From positions 1,364,001 through 1,428,000 of the forward strand of contig NZ_JACCFM010000001.1 in assembly GCF_013410665.1 (NCBI RefSeq): a stretch of DNA of 64,000 bases, in the 5' to 3' direction. The translations under genes were made by a program, and so were the position numbers. Source of the DNA: Leifsonia psychrotolerans (GTDB lineage: Bacteria > Actinomycetota > Actinomycetes > Actinomycetales > Microbacteriaceae). Under the pieces are notes generated by a model that was given only the letters and a program-made list of their open reading frames with translations, was not told where the DNA came from and searched no databases. Below, in pieces: positions 9,601-18,823 of this stretch; within the stretch, counting starts at the first letter, position 1, and each line of letters opens with the position of its first letter.

Positions 9601-12322
9601 TCGGGTCGCAGTTGGGATCGAAGTAGGGGTTGGCCATGGGCGGGTACTTGGCGTCCTTGGCCGGCGGCCAGAACCACGGGCCGTAGAACCAGCGCCCGAA
9701 GGCGCTCATCCCGCTGGGGTCGCCCGGGTTTTGCGCAGGCATGTAGACGTGTGGCTGCCAGAGGTTACCCTCCCCACCCCACTTCTTCGCGTCCCAGGTC
9801 GGGTCGAGCTGAGCCATCCGCGTCGCGCTTGGCACAAAAGTCTTGTCCTGGATGGTGAGCGGGATCCCCATGCCGAGACCGTCGAGAGCACCACCCGGAG
9901 CCATCAGCTTCTGCTCTGTCTCGTCGGTGATCATGTATCCCGCTTCCTCGCCGGCATACACATTGAGCCGAGTGATACCCCATGAGTGGTCGTGGTAGAA
10001 CATCATCCGCGCACTTTGCTGATTGGTGTAGAAGAAGGTCTCCGCACCGGGGCCGGGGTCGGGCATGTCCGGGACGTTGCTGACACTGACGCCCTTCGGG
10101 TATGCCGTGTTCTCACCCGTGGGGGTGACCCACTGGTGCGGTGTCCCATCGCTGATCCACGGGGTAATGCCGCCGTGGAGGTGCAAAGTGGCACGGTTCT
10201 CCGAGTAGCACGTGGTCGGCTTCAGCGCTTCCCCGCACATCGGGTTGCGCACACCGTCGAGGACACTCCCCTCGTCCTGTGCCATGTCCTCGGGGATGTT
10301 CGTGGCAGGGTTGAGCGTCATCATGTCCGGTCCGGCACCCGCACCCATCACCGAGGTGTCGACCGGGAGAAACAGATCTCCATCAACGCCAGTAGGCAAC
10401 AGGTTACGGAACAGGACACGAACAGGCTTGTTCTTCGTGGCGAGGATCGTCGGGCCGAGATAGTGCGGCTTATCCACTCCGGTGAAGCTGATCGGGCTGT
10501 CGGCGAGGGCTGGGTCGAGGTTGGCGTTGCCCAGGGCGACCTTCTTGCCGGGGACGACGCTGGTCGAGAGCTGAACGTACCCGCGGAGCAACGTGGCCGG
10601 CAAGTCGCGGTGGAACTTCATCCGGTACTGCACGACCGCGATCTCGTAGTAGTCGGTTCCGGGGTAGGTCGTGGTGTCGGGCACCGCGACCGGGATGTAC
10701 TGGCCGAGGTCATTAGCGTTGGCTTCTCCCTGCCCTGGAAGGGTGTCAACAAACTTCTTGATCCCGGGGGTCAGATAGCCCGCCCCGGGGGTGGTGACCA
10801 CAATGTCAGTGACCGAACCCTTGACCGCGACCTTGGCGGTGGCACTGGCACCCTTGTCAGCTGTGCCCACGGTGTCGGCGATCGTCACGGTTGGTGCGGA
10901 ATCGTAGCCCGCACCACCATCAGTGACGTCGATGCGGGTGATACCGATGGTTGCCTCGACTTTGGCCGCCAGTTCGGGAGCGGTCTTGCTGGCGTCGGCG
11001 AGGGTGACGGTCGGGGCGGAGGTGTACCCGCTGCCCGCGTTCGCAATCTCGACGCCGGTGACCACGCCGTTGGCATCCATCGTCGCACTGCCGGTTGCCT
11101 GCTCGCCGCCGACCAGGTCAGGCTTGGAGATGGTCAGTAGCGGCTGGGCCGGATACCCCTTTCCGCCGTCGGTCAGCGTCAGGTTATCGACTGCCCCGCT
11201 GGCCAACGCATGCGCCGCGGAGCCCGCAGAGGGGTTTCCGCCGGTCAGAGTCACCGTCGGCGCGGTGAACCCGTACCCGGTCTCGTTGACGTCAATGAGA
11301 GTAATGACGCCAGTGGCGATCTTGGCGGTGGCCTGAGCCACCGTGGTCGGCGTGATTCCAGCCGTCAGGATCTCCACTTTGGGCGGAACCGCGTAGCCGG
11401 CCCCCGGGCTGGTTACCGTGACACCGGAGATGGCGCCCGTCTTCGGATCGACCGAGGCCGTAGCCTCCGCGCCCGTGCTCGGGTCGGTGACCGTCGGCGT
11501 GACGTTGGCACCAAACGAGTAGGTGCGGTCGTGAGAGAAGTTCGGGTAGTTCGAGGCGCCGAGCGTGATCGTGCTGTCCGTGGCGGGGGCGACGTTGGTG
11601 GCCAGCGTCGTGTCACCGGTCGCCGGCGTGCTCAAAGTATCGCCGTTGGCCGGGATATCCGTGTCTACCGGAATCCCCTGGCCGTAGAAGCCGATCACGT
11701 CGTTCTTCTGCACGTGCACCGCGGGGACTGAATAGGTCGTGACCTCTCCGGTGTCCGCAGCCGGCGTCGGCACCGTCAACTGGTCACTGGCGTAGACGAC
11801 CGTGTACTCCCCCGCGGTGCCGGTGGGACGCAGCACCAGCGCGTGGAAGAGGTTCCCCGCGGAGGTGGTCGGGCTCGCTCCGGCGATGCCCTGGTTCCAG
11901 CTCTGGAAGTCGTTGAGGGTGCCGTCGGGCAGCTTGGTGTGGTCGAGCACGACCAGCACCGGACCCAACTCGCCAGTCGGCTTCGCGTAGTCAGTCGCGT
12001 ACATGCGCTTGGTCAGCGCGTTGCCGAAGAGAACCGGTGTCGGAGTTCCGACGCTGATCTTCACCATCGCGTCCGCCAACGTCTGCGGGCTGTTCGCCCA
12101 GTTGGGGTACGGGCCGAAGTAGTGTGGCACCTTCGTCATGTCTGTGGCGCTCGCCGGGGTATCGGCCTGGGCCGCATCGGGTTGGAAGAGGTTGCGCATC
12201 CCTCCCCAGGGGCCAACGCCGCTGATCAGCAGCGCCAACGCAACGGCGATCGCGATGACGGACTGCCCGGCAGAGCGACGCCTTGGGACCTGCTGGAAGG
12301 GTGGGCGGGCAGGTTTTTGCAT
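6689..12322 (-). CDS. giant secreted multicopper oxidase with Ig-like domains
   Basis: 1877 residues from the ATG at 12322 (AGGGGACACC upstream). The N-terminus is basic (RRRSAGQS) with a hydrophobic export segment. Residues about 240-560 hold repeated glycine-rich units of the form GAGYxxAPTVTL. The cupredoxin core shows all four copper-ligand motifs in order: LHLHGG (about 712), YHDHSWG (about 776), HPLHFH (about 1310) and HCHILSHEEMDMM (about 1426), the last ending in the axial methionine. After it come one fibronectin-III-like domain and three bacterial Ig-like repeats (about 1557-1877), each with the TNPxxGATxV start and TWTFxTGPAP end. Ordinary multicopper oxidases are 500-700 residues. 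No sortase signal is seen. Likely oxidises Cu(I), Mn(II) or organic substrates outside the cell. It is next to CopC-CopD. Confidence 0.88.
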   Translation of the reverse strand: MQKPARPPFQQVPRRRSAGQSVIAIAVALALLISGVGPWGGMRNLFQPDAAQADTPASATDMTKVPHYFGPYPNWANSPQTLADAMVKISVGTPTPVLFGNALTKRMYATDYAKPTGELGPVLVVLDHTKLPDGTLNDFQSWNQGIAGASPTTSAGNLFHALVLRPTGTAGEYTVVYASDQLTVPTPAADTGEVTTYSVPAVHVQKNDVIGFYGQGIPVDTDIPANGDTLSTPATGDTTLATNVAPATDSTITLGASNYPNFSHDRTYSFGANVTPTVTDPSTGAEATASVDPKTGAISGVTVTSPGAGYAVPPKVEILTAGITPTTVAQATAKIATGVITLIDVNETGYGFTAPTVTLTGGNPSAGSAAHALASGAVDNLTLTDGGKGYPAQPLLTISKPDLVGGEQATGSATMDANGVVTGVEIANAGSGYTSAPTVTLADASKTAPELAAKVEATIGITRIDVTDGGAGYDSAPTVTIADTVGTADKGASATAKVAVKGSVTDIVVTTPGAGYLTPGIKKFVDTLPGQGEANANDLGQYIPVAVPDTTTYPGTDYYEIAVVQYRMKFHRDLPATLLRGYVQLSTSVVPGKKVALGNANLDPALADSPISFTGVDKPHYLGPTILATKNKPVRVLFRNLLPTGVDGDLFLPVDTSVMGAGAGPDMMTLNPATNIPEDMAQDEGSVLDGVRNPMCGEALKPTTCYSENRATLHLHGGITPWISDGTPHQWVTPTGENTAYPKGVSVSNVPDMPDPGPGAETFFYTNQQSARMMFYHDHSWGITRLNVYAGEEAGYMITDETEQKLMAPGGALDGLGMGIPLTIQDKTFVPSATRMAQLDPTWDAKKWGGEGNLWQPHVYMPAQNPGDPSGMSAFGRWFYGPWFWPPAKDAKYPPMANPYFDPNCDPNVADFCEPALVPSTPNNSVGMEAFHDTPVVNGTAYPTTTMDPKSYRFRILNGSDDRFWNLSWYVADPATGTEVALKASELALAQTDPVVMPTPDTTKSPKGPDWIQIGNEGGFLPTPAVVPAHETTFITDATRFDVGNVDQHSLLLAPAERADVIVDFSAYRGKTLILYNDAPAAFPGRIPGYDYYTGGPDMSPAGAPTTLPGYGPDTRSVMQVKVSNAAPALAFDRPNTTADQMGKLMAAFDHHTDAAGNPAGVFESSQNPIVVGQSAYNQAYGTNFVRNGYCNAAVTPAATCDGFARIAEQGGEQFKFDTLSGNQLSIPIEGKSVHDEMNAANFDEWGRMSGNIGLEAPGATPLLQNIILYPYVNPVTEKLDGTKGTNSLKVTPISTNADGTQIWKITHNGVDTHPLHFHLNDVQLLNRVTWDNIIIPPEPTEIGWKDTVRVSPLEDTIVAVRPILPKLPFAIPDSNRPLNPMMPLGAKGSTTGPNGYEAGFNNTDTNGNPIDPISNVMTNFGWEYVWHCHILSHEEMDMMRPISVSAPRTLADASVVSFTRPASDVLLSWTDGTPVAITDPTTWGNAKNEIGYKIERAPLTNGTAGTYAQIATTLANVTTYTDKTAGAGQYAYRVTAWNAAGNTVSAPVLTATTVATVPKATNQNPSSGVTNVATNVRPTVTFNEAVTGVSNTTFTLKQGTTAVASAVTYNAGTRTATLTPSSALNADKTYTLSLTTAIKSVSGGSLAATSWTFITGPAPRVTNTNPAAGATGVGRGTTTTRTPLRATFSEAVTGLPTTAASTSNFTLKLGTATIASKVTYNASTRVATLTPDAPLVSDRRYTLSLSNRVKDVAGNPLPATTWTFVTGPAPVVTARTPAVNATRVSRTANITATFSEAVTGLPSRAAMSGNFTIKRTSNGSLFTSVVSYSSTTKVATLNPTGTLLANTQYTVSLSSGIKDAAGNPLAPVTWTFTTGT

Positions 12323-12400
12323 GGTGTCCCCTAACAATTGGCGCGGGCTGCGGACTCTTAGCGATGAGAATCCTCGCCCGAGGGGCCAAAAGGGCCATTT

Positions 12401-12416
12401 ATGACACAAGTGTCAT
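12401..12416. promoter_or_regulatory. palindromic candidate operator upstream of oxidase gene
   Basis: ATGACACAAGTGTCAT is a 7-bp perfect inverted repeat with a 2-nt spacer, 79 bp upstream of the oxidase start and in the gap after the phosphoesterase gene. It has the look of a dimeric repressor site. It does not match CsoR or CopY consensus that I can recall, so the cognate regulator is unknown. Confidence 0.4.
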
Positions 12417-12524
12417 CTCGCCAGAAACGGCGGCTACGAGCACAGCGCGTGTGCCTGCTGACCTGAATCCGCGCTCACGTGCTTGGAGCTGATTCGGCTC
12501 ATGAGTATGTCCTCCACCCGGATG

Positions 12525-14285
12525 CTACGGATCGACTGTGCCGAACAGGCCCTGTCCCAGCTCGGTCAACGCCGCGTACGCATCTTCGTAACTGTCGGGG
12601 ACCGGAGCTGCGGGGTCGCCGAATTTGGTGATCAGCATCCCGAGCAAGCCCTGAGCCGGATTGCTGAGCTTCTTCGCCTTGTTCTGTTCGGCTCTCGGGT
12701 CAAGCTCCCCGTCGATATCCGCCGGAACGTACGCCGCGTGGGTAATCGGCCACTCGACCAGAGGGCGAGCCGTCGTGAGGTTGATGGCATCGAACATGTC
12801 CGATCCCTCCTCATCCCGGTGAGTGAGGGGCATCAGGCCGTGCTGTCGGGTGAGGGTGCTGATGAGCGACCCGTGGTGCTTCGTCGTATTGATGATGGTG
12901 TTCCGCGCGGTATATGCGGAAATCAGGATGGCGGGGACCCGAGGTCCAAGACGGTCGAACGCGAAGCCCATCTCGCCCTTCTCCCCCGTTCCCGGCGGCG
13001 TCGCAGCCGGTGGGGGCACATGGTCATAGGTGCCGCCGTGCTCATCAAAGGTGACCAGCATGGCAGTGTTCAGCGCATGTGAACCCATGCTGCTGTTGGA
13101 CGTGCGCAGGGCTGTGTAGAGCTCGTGGAGGAGCTTGTCACCGGCACGCACATCGGACACCGCCGCATTGACGACGACACCGCTCTCCCCGTTGTTCCCT
13201 ACCTGGAGTTCGCCGTAGGGTGGGTGCATGTCGTTGTGGTTGAAGACCATCCTCGGCTCGACGAATGAATACGCCGGAAGATTCCCCTCGGCGACATCGA
13301 GGTAGAACTGCTCCATCGTGCGGAAGTTCGTCTTCCAGTATTTCTGGGTGGCAGTGGCATGCATCATCCCGGTCAGCGAAATCAGCTGTGCCTTGTCGTA
13401 GTACACCCGCCAGTCCAGCCCCTCGTCCGTGAGCCGGTTGAAGATAGTCGGTGCGGCGGAACGCTGCGGGTCGAACCATTTTTCATACCCCCCGTTGCCA
13501 CGATTGGTGACGAACCCGTTGGAGGTGGACGCGTGAAAGAACGAACGGTTGCAGTATGTCTGCGACGGCACTGCCCCGAACCAATGGTCGAACACGGCGA
13601 ACTCTTTGGCGAGTGCCGAGAACACCGGGAGCATCTCGGGCGAGAACCCGCCCATCGCCAGCGAAAATTCCGCTTTGGTCGGCGTCCGTGCGCCTTTCGC
13701 GAGGGCCTCGTAGTTGATGATGTAATCCTCGACGAATCCCGACATCGTCGGCTTCTGTCCCGGTGACGGCGCGTTGTAAGGTGCGCTCAACCCGTTCTTA
13801 TGCAGATCCCTGTTCGATTCAGGATCGACCGTGCCGAAGATTTGCGTGTTCACGTGCGAGTACGCTTCGCCCGGGTCAGGGATCGGACTCGACATCACCA
13901 CATCCGTCGACCCCGAATACACGTGCGCGGCGATCGTCTCGGCCGTGCCCGGGATCGGGTTGGAATACGAGCCCTGGTGCAAACCATCGAACGATGATCC
14001 TGCGGGAACCTCGGTGGGCTTGTACAGCCACCCCAGCACGTTATCGAAGGACCTGTTCTCGAACATGACCACCACCACGTGGTCGAACGCCTTCGTCGGG
14101 TCAGATTCCTCATCCTCGAACGTGAGTGGCTTTCGCGGGCCGGTGACGGCAGACCCGATAGCGACCCCGGCCGCACCCAGCGTCGCGGCACCGGCGACAC
14201 CAATCCCCAGTCGCTTCAGAAACGTTCGACGTGTGGCATCGGGCAGGTCCTTCGGCGCGGAGGACGGTGGCTGGTTTTCGTCCAT
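12525..14285 (-). CDS. Tat-exported phosphoesterase (phospholipase C / acid phosphatase family)
   Basis: 586 residues. The twin-arginine signal RRTFLKRLG is followed by a hydrophobic stretch ending near residue 50. The phosphoesterase (PF04185) domain begins with FDHVVVVMFENRSFDNVLG, the metal-binding and nucleophile region of the family, and continues with DHWFGAVPSQTYCNRSFFHA and FDEHGGTYDHVPPP, which carry further metal ligands. Family members hydrolyse phospholipids or other phosphoesters outside the cytoplasm. The start is the ATG at 14285, one codon after a TTG. The oxidase gene follows on the same strand after about 200 bp, so the two may respond together. Confidence 0.88.
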   Translation of the reverse strand: MDENQPPSSAPKDLPDATRRTFLKRLGIGVAGAATLGAAGVAIGSAVTGPRKPLTFEDEESDPTKAFDHVVVVMFENRSFDNVLGWLYKPTEVPAGSSFDGLHQGSYSNPIPGTAETIAAHVYSGSTDVVMSSPIPDPGEAYSHVNTQIFGTVDPESNRDLHKNGLSAPYNAPSPGQKPTMSGFVEDYIINYEALAKGARTPTKAEFSLAMGGFSPEMLPVFSALAKEFAVFDHWFGAVPSQTYCNRSFFHASTSNGFVTNRGNGGYEKWFDPQRSAAPTIFNRLTDEGLDWRVYYDKAQLISLTGMMHATATQKYWKTNFRTMEQFYLDVAEGNLPAYSFVEPRMVFNHNDMHPPYGELQVGNNGESGVVVNAAVSDVRAGDKLLHELYTALRTSNSSMGSHALNTAMLVTFDEHGGTYDHVPPPAATPPGTGEKGEMGFAFDRLGPRVPAILISAYTARNTIINTTKHHGSLISTLTRQHGLMPLTHRDEEGSDMFDAINLTTARPLVEWPITHAAYVPADIDGELDPRAEQNKAKKLSNPAQGLLGMLITKFGDPAAPVPDSYEDAYAALTELGQGLFGTVDP

Positions 14286-14594
14286 CAAAGCATCCCATCG
14301 AGTTTCCTCATGGTACGACAGGAATCATGTGCCCTCGGCTAGTTCACCACACACCCTCACCGACCAGATGGACATCAACAGTTCAACTCACGGGGAAACC
14401 GGAAACCACCTCGCGCCCAAAGCCAGGCTGAGCGGGCAGACGCGAATCACGTGGTCTTGTTTGGCCCCGTCGTTTCAGATACATTAAGCACGCTGGTGTC
14501 TGCCGAGGTCAGTTGTGCCACAGGTGCAGAACGAGTTGAGGGCGTAGCCCCACGTGTATAAGCGGTGTTTACCGCCGTAAGGGGAATACCCGAT

Positions 14595-17500
14595 ATGGGC
14601 ACATTGCTAGCCGCGAAGATCCGCCGTGTCGTCCCGAGGCTGGCGATGGTCGTCTCACTCGCTGTGGTGGCGCAACTCGCACTCCTTCCCAGCATGGCGT
14701 ACGCAGCGGGCGACCAGGCGCCCGCCATCACCAGCCCAAACGGTGCGAACTTCTCCGTCGGCCAGGCAGGGTCCTTCACCGCGACAACGACCGGGTCTCC
14801 GACACCCGCGATCACCAGGAGCGGGACTCTTCCTGCCGGTCTCACCTTCACCGACAACGGCGACGGGACCGCAACGCTCGCAGGCAGCCCGACTGGACCA
14901 GGCGGAGCTTTCCCGATCACGCTGACGGCATCCAACGGCACATCACCAAATGCGATGCAGACCTTCACCGTGACAGTTGGGCAGCCGCCGGCGTTCACGA
15001 GCGCGTCGGCCGCGACCTTCCGTACCGGCACCGCAGGGAGCTTCGCCGTCACGACCAGCGGCGCACCCACCGTGTCGACGATCACGGAGACCGGATCCCT
15101 GCCGGCCGGGCTCACCTTCACCGACAACGGGAATGGAACGGCAACCATCATGGGCACCCCCACCGCCGGAAGCGGTGGGACTTACCCGGTCACGCTCGGC
15201 GCCATGAACGGTGTCTCGCCGCACGGATCGCAGGCCCTGATCATCCAGGTGAATCAGGCACCCACCGTCACCGCCAATCCGGCCGATCAGACCGTGAACC
15301 CGGGCGCATCGGCGAGCTTCACCGCGCACGCTAGCGGCGTACCGGTTCCGACCGTGCAATGGCAGCGTTCGACGAACGGCGGAGCGTCGTACACGAACAT
15401 CGCCGGAGCGACGAACACCACGTACACGTTCACTGCCGTCGCCGGTGATGACGGCAACATGTACCGCGCCGTCTTCACCAACTCGGCCTCGTCCGCCACG
15501 GCCACCGGGGCAACACTGCTGGTCGGGACGGCCCCCGCCTTCACCAGCGCGAACACGACGACCTTCTCGGTCGGCGCTGCCGGGAGTTCCGCGATCACCA
15601 CCAGCGGCATCCCGAGCGCCACGCTGTCGAGGACGGGTGCGCAGTTCCCGGCGTGGCTCACGCTGACTGACAACGGTGACGGGACCGGCTCGCTCACCGG
15701 CACACCACCGGCCGGTGCGGGCGCAACCTACGTGTTCACGCTCCGCGCCGCGAACGGATTTGCCCCGAGCGCATCGCAGATCTTCACCCTGAACGTCGAC
15801 CAGTCCCCGACGATCACCAGCGCTGACCACGCGACGTTCACCGTCGGTTCGGCGGGCACTTTTGCCGTGACCACGACGTCTGGCTACCCAACGGCCACCG
15901 CACTCACTGAGACCGGATCCCTTCCCTCGGGTGTCACATTCGTCGATTACGGCGATGGGACCGCCGTGCTGTCCGGCACTCCCGCGGCCGGGACGGCCGG
16001 TACATATGACGTGACGGTGCGCGCGACTGCGACCGGGGGCGCGACCGCACCGGCCGTTCAGAGCTTCACGCTGACAGTCCACGGGCCGCCTCTGTTCACT
16101 AGCGCCGACCATGCCACGCTCGTGGTAGGTCAGGCTGGCTCGTTCAGTATCACGACCGCAGCGGGCTTTCCCGTTGCAACCGTACTGACGGAACAGGGGT
16201 CTCTGCCGAGCGGAGTCTCGTTTGTCGACAACGGCGACGGAACGGCGAGTCTCACGGGCACTCCCGCCGTCGGCTCGGGTGGCAGCTACCCCGTGACCCT
16301 GACGGCGTCGAACGGTTCGGCCCTCAACGCGACACAGGCGTTCACTCTGACGGTCACCGAGCTGCCGGCTTTCACCACGGCAAGCACCGAGGCATTCGCG
16401 GTCGGCGCCGCCGGAACGTTCACAATCGGTACGACGGCGGGCTTCCCGTCCGCCACCGTGCTGACCGAGACGGGGGAACTCCCAGCCGGGGTGATATTCG
16501 CCGACGGCGGTGACGGTTCTGCGACGCTCTCGGGGATACCCGCCTCCGGCACCGGCGGAACCTTCGCGCTGACCTTTACCGCGACGACCTCCGCCGGGCA
16601 CACCGACCAGGCGTTCACGCTCGCGGTCAATGAGTCGGGCACCATCACGAGCGCCGATCACGTGAGGTTCGCCTCCGGGTCGGCGGGAAGCTTCACCGTA
16701 ACGACGGATGGCGGTCACCCTTCGCCGCCGACCTTGACTGTGACTGGGACGCTACCGGCAGGTGTGAGCTTCGTTGACAACCGCGACGGGACGGCCACCC
16801 TGGCCGGCACGCCAAACGCCCCGGGAACCTACCCGTTGACGATCACGGAGTCCAACGGTGTAACGGTCGACACGGTGCAGCACCTCGTTGTGACCGTCGA
16901 CGGCCCGCCCCGCATCACGAGCGACCCGACGACGACCTTCACCGCCGGAGTACGAGGCTCGTTCACGGTCACCGCCGAAACCGGTGCGCCCGCCGCGCCG
17001 GCCACCCTGACCGTCACCGGCACTGTGCCCAACGGTCTCGCATTCACCGACAACGGCGACGGGACAGGCACACTGTCCGGGACGACGACTGTTGCGCCAG
17101 CCGGGTATTTGCTGACCGTGACGGCCTCCAACGGCGTGGGCCCGGATGCCGTGCAGTCGCTCATCGTCCAGGTCGTGCTGCCCCCGACCAGTGTCCTCCC
17201 GCTGGGTCTTCCCGCGAGCACCGGAAGGCTGTATGGGGTCACTGCGCACACGACCGTCGGGCAGACCCTGCACCTCAGCGGCGGCGGATTCGCCGCGGGG
17301 GCACCAATCATCCTCGGCGTATACTCGCTCCCGGTCGTTGTCGGACAGGCGACCGCCGACGCAGACGGAACGTTCGCTGCGACCATCCAGGTGCCGAATC
17401 TTATCGGCGACCACACCTTCGTCGCCGCCGGCGTCACAGCCGACGGGACAACCGGTTATCTGGAAACGGCATCGACTATCGCTGCCGCACCTCAATCGGG

Positions 17501-17657
17501 CACAGGACCTTCCAGCAGCCTGGGGACAGGAGTGGAGCTTGCCTCCACCGGACAGGATCTGCCCGTATGGCCGCTAACCGGTCTGACTCTTGCCTTGACC
17601 CTTATCGGTCTTGCCTTCGTCCGTATTGGCCGACGCCCAAAGGGCACCAATAGCTAA
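14595..17657 (+). CDS. repeat-rich surface protein with LAxTG sorting signal
   Basis: 1020 residues from the ATG at 14595, which has AAGGGGAA about 8 nt upstream; an earlier GTG at 14565 is less supported. A signal peptide ends near MAYA. Eight putative-Ig (He_PIG-like) repeats of about 80-95 residues follow, each carrying a variant of LPAGLTFTDNGDGTATL. One I-set-like Ig domain (QWQRSTNGGASYTN) lies between the second and third. The C-terminus is LASTG, a hydrophobic helix and RRPKG, a cell-wall sorting signal of the LAxTG type used by class E sortases in actinobacteria. No sortase gene lies in the window. Probably an adhesin or wall scaffold; the ligand is unknown. Long near-identical repeats make assembly errors possible here. 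Confidence 0.85.
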   Translation: MGTLLAAKIRRVVPRLAMVVSLAVVAQLALLPSMAYAAGDQAPAITSPNGANFSVGQAGSFTATTTGSPTPAITRSGTLPAGLTFTDNGDGTATLAGSPTGPGGAFPITLTASNGTSPNAMQTFTVTVGQPPAFTSASAATFRTGTAGSFAVTTSGAPTVSTITETGSLPAGLTFTDNGNGTATIMGTPTAGSGGTYPVTLGAMNGVSPHGSQALIIQVNQAPTVTANPADQTVNPGASASFTAHASGVPVPTVQWQRSTNGGASYTNIAGATNTTYTFTAVAGDDGNMYRAVFTNSASSATATGATLLVGTAPAFTSANTTTFSVGAAGSSAITTSGIPSATLSRTGAQFPAWLTLTDNGDGTGSLTGTPPAGAGATYVFTLRAANGFAPSASQIFTLNVDQSPTITSADHATFTVGSAGTFAVTTTSGYPTATALTETGSLPSGVTFVDYGDGTAVLSGTPAAGTAGTYDVTVRATATGGATAPAVQSFTLTVHGPPLFTSADHATLVVGQAGSFSITTAAGFPVATVLTEQGSLPSGVSFVDNGDGTASLTGTPAVGSGGSYPVTLTASNGSALNATQAFTLTVTELPAFTTASTEAFAVGAAGTFTIGTTAGFPSATVLTETGELPAGVIFADGGDGSATLSGIPASGTGGTFALTFTATTSAGHTDQAFTLAVNESGTITSADHVRFASGSAGSFTVTTDGGHPSPPTLTVTGTLPAGVSFVDNRDGTATLAGTPNAPGTYPLTITESNGVTVDTVQHLVVTVDGPPRITSDPTTTFTAGVRGSFTVTAETGAPAAPATLTVTGTVPNGLAFTDNGDGTGTLSGTTTVAPAGYLLTVTASNGVGPDAVQSLIVQVVLPPTSVLPLGLPASTGRLYGVTAHTTVGQTLHLSGGGFAAGAPIILGVYSLPVVVGQATADADGTFAATIQVPNLIGDHTFVAAGVTADGTTGYLETASTIAAAPQSGTGPSSSLGTGVELASTGQDLPVWPLTGLTLALTLIGLAFVRIGRRPKGTNS

Positions 17658-18188
17658 GACGCGGCCTCAGCCTCACCGCAGTCCGCCGCGCGATCGCCGT
17701 TACACTTCGCGGATGACTTTGGCGAGCCCCATGAGAGGACAATCGTGCGAGCCCAGACGCCTCGCACCCGAGGAACGCCGCATAGCCACGTGGGTGCGAA
17801 CAGGGCAGCGACCGGACCTAACGCTAACAAGGTCGTGTTTGCGACACTAACGGCTCAATGGTCCAGCGGTGCAATCCGGACCCCCAAGAACATCGCCTAC
17901 AACTTATTTCCGCGGATCGATGTCGAGTTCATTGCTGGCCTCTCAAACTTTGTCGAACCGGCGTCAATCTGGAAAGAATGAGTCGCCGTCGCCTCGGCGC
18001 CGCTGCGGGCGAGGCCTTCCTCAAAGTTCTTCGGCGGCGCCCCTCATCGATAGCAACCGGGTGGAATAGTACGCGGCTGCCAGTCCGGTGAATCGGGGGT
18101 AAGGGGCCAAAACGTGTGGATGGAATCTTGATCTAGCCGCGCCAGCACTGGGCAAGCGCGGGTTCGTCTTACTCGGCAGCCTTTAGCT
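17658..18188. other. gene-free stretch, probably decayed sequence
   Basis: About 530 bp after the surface protein gene. Several short frames overlap here but none has a ribosome binding site, a recognisable fold or codon use like its neighbours. It marks the start of the insertion-sequence cluster. Confidence 0.4.
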
Positions 18189-18450
18189 GTGGTTACTACC
18201 TTCAATTCGAGCCTGTGTCTGATATTCAAACGGGGCCTGGTCAAGAACGGGCGGACCGCTGCGGGAACCCAACGGTGGCGCTGCCCCGAGTGCGGTTCTT
18301 CCGCGGTGCGTAAGCGCCCTGATCTGAGCCGAAGGCATCAGCTCGAACAGTTCGTGGCATGGCTGCTCGGCAAGCAGTCCCAGGCCGAGATCACCGGCAC
18401 GAAAACCGGCCGGTCGCTGCGGCGCAACAACGCGTGGTGCTGGGAGGTGA
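18189..18450 (+). pseudogene. IS256-type (IS1249-like) transposase, N-terminal remnant
   Basis: Reads LVKNGRTAAGTQRWRCPECG followed by a basic RRHQLEQFVAWLLGKQSQAE helix. This zinc-ribbon-plus-helix layout is what I recall for the N-terminus of IS1249-like transposases. The coding sequence stops being homologous at about 18450, where an IS3-type fragment on the other strand begins, so only about 85 of some 400 residues remain. Confidence 0.6.
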
Positions 18451-18790
18451 CGGCTTCGTTCTTGTAGAGCCCCATCACCGTCTCGGCGGCCGCGTTGTCG
18501 TAGGCGTCGCCGACTGATCCGATCGACGCCACCAGCCCCTCCAAGGCGACGGTGTCGGTGAACCGAATCGACGTGTATTGGGCGAGTTCAACCGGTCGAT
18601 GCAACACCTGGTTGTTGCAGCAACCGTAGCTGTTCGTTGAAGGCCTCTGCTGGTGTGGTCACGGCGCGCGAGCGCCATTTTCAGGCAGCATTCGACGAAC
18701 GCCGTGTCCTTAATCGTCGCGGCGTCCCAGCCGACGATCGCCCTCGAGTAGAGGTCGATCGCGAAGGCGACGTAGACGAACCCGGACCGG
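18451..18790 (-). pseudogene. IS3-type orfB, C-terminal remnant
   Basis: Read on the minus strand it gives SGFVYVAFAIDLYSRAIVGW, DTAFVECCLKMALARRDHTS, then a scrambled stretch of about 60 bp that breaks the frame, then QYTSIRFTDTVALEGLVASIG and AAAETVMGLYKNEA. These match the intact IS3 orfB at 24630-25589. It is the second half of the gene whose first half lies at 22356-22821; the IS30 element at 18791-22355 separates them. The scrambled part replaces the conserved HSDAG codons. Confidence 0.75.
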
Positions 18791-18823
18791 CTTGGATTCC
18801 AGCGATCGTCGCAACGCTCTAAT

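Noticed and set aside
14943-16718. 591-codon minus-strand frame opposite the surface protein
   Set aside because: Its repeats merely mirror the DNGDGT repeats of the real gene; composition is unlike a protein.
14595-17657. CRISPR array or tandem-repeat locus
   Set aside because: The repeats are in-frame protein repeats of about 250-280 bp with divergence, not short direct repeats with unique spacers. No CRISPR array or cas gene was seen in the window.
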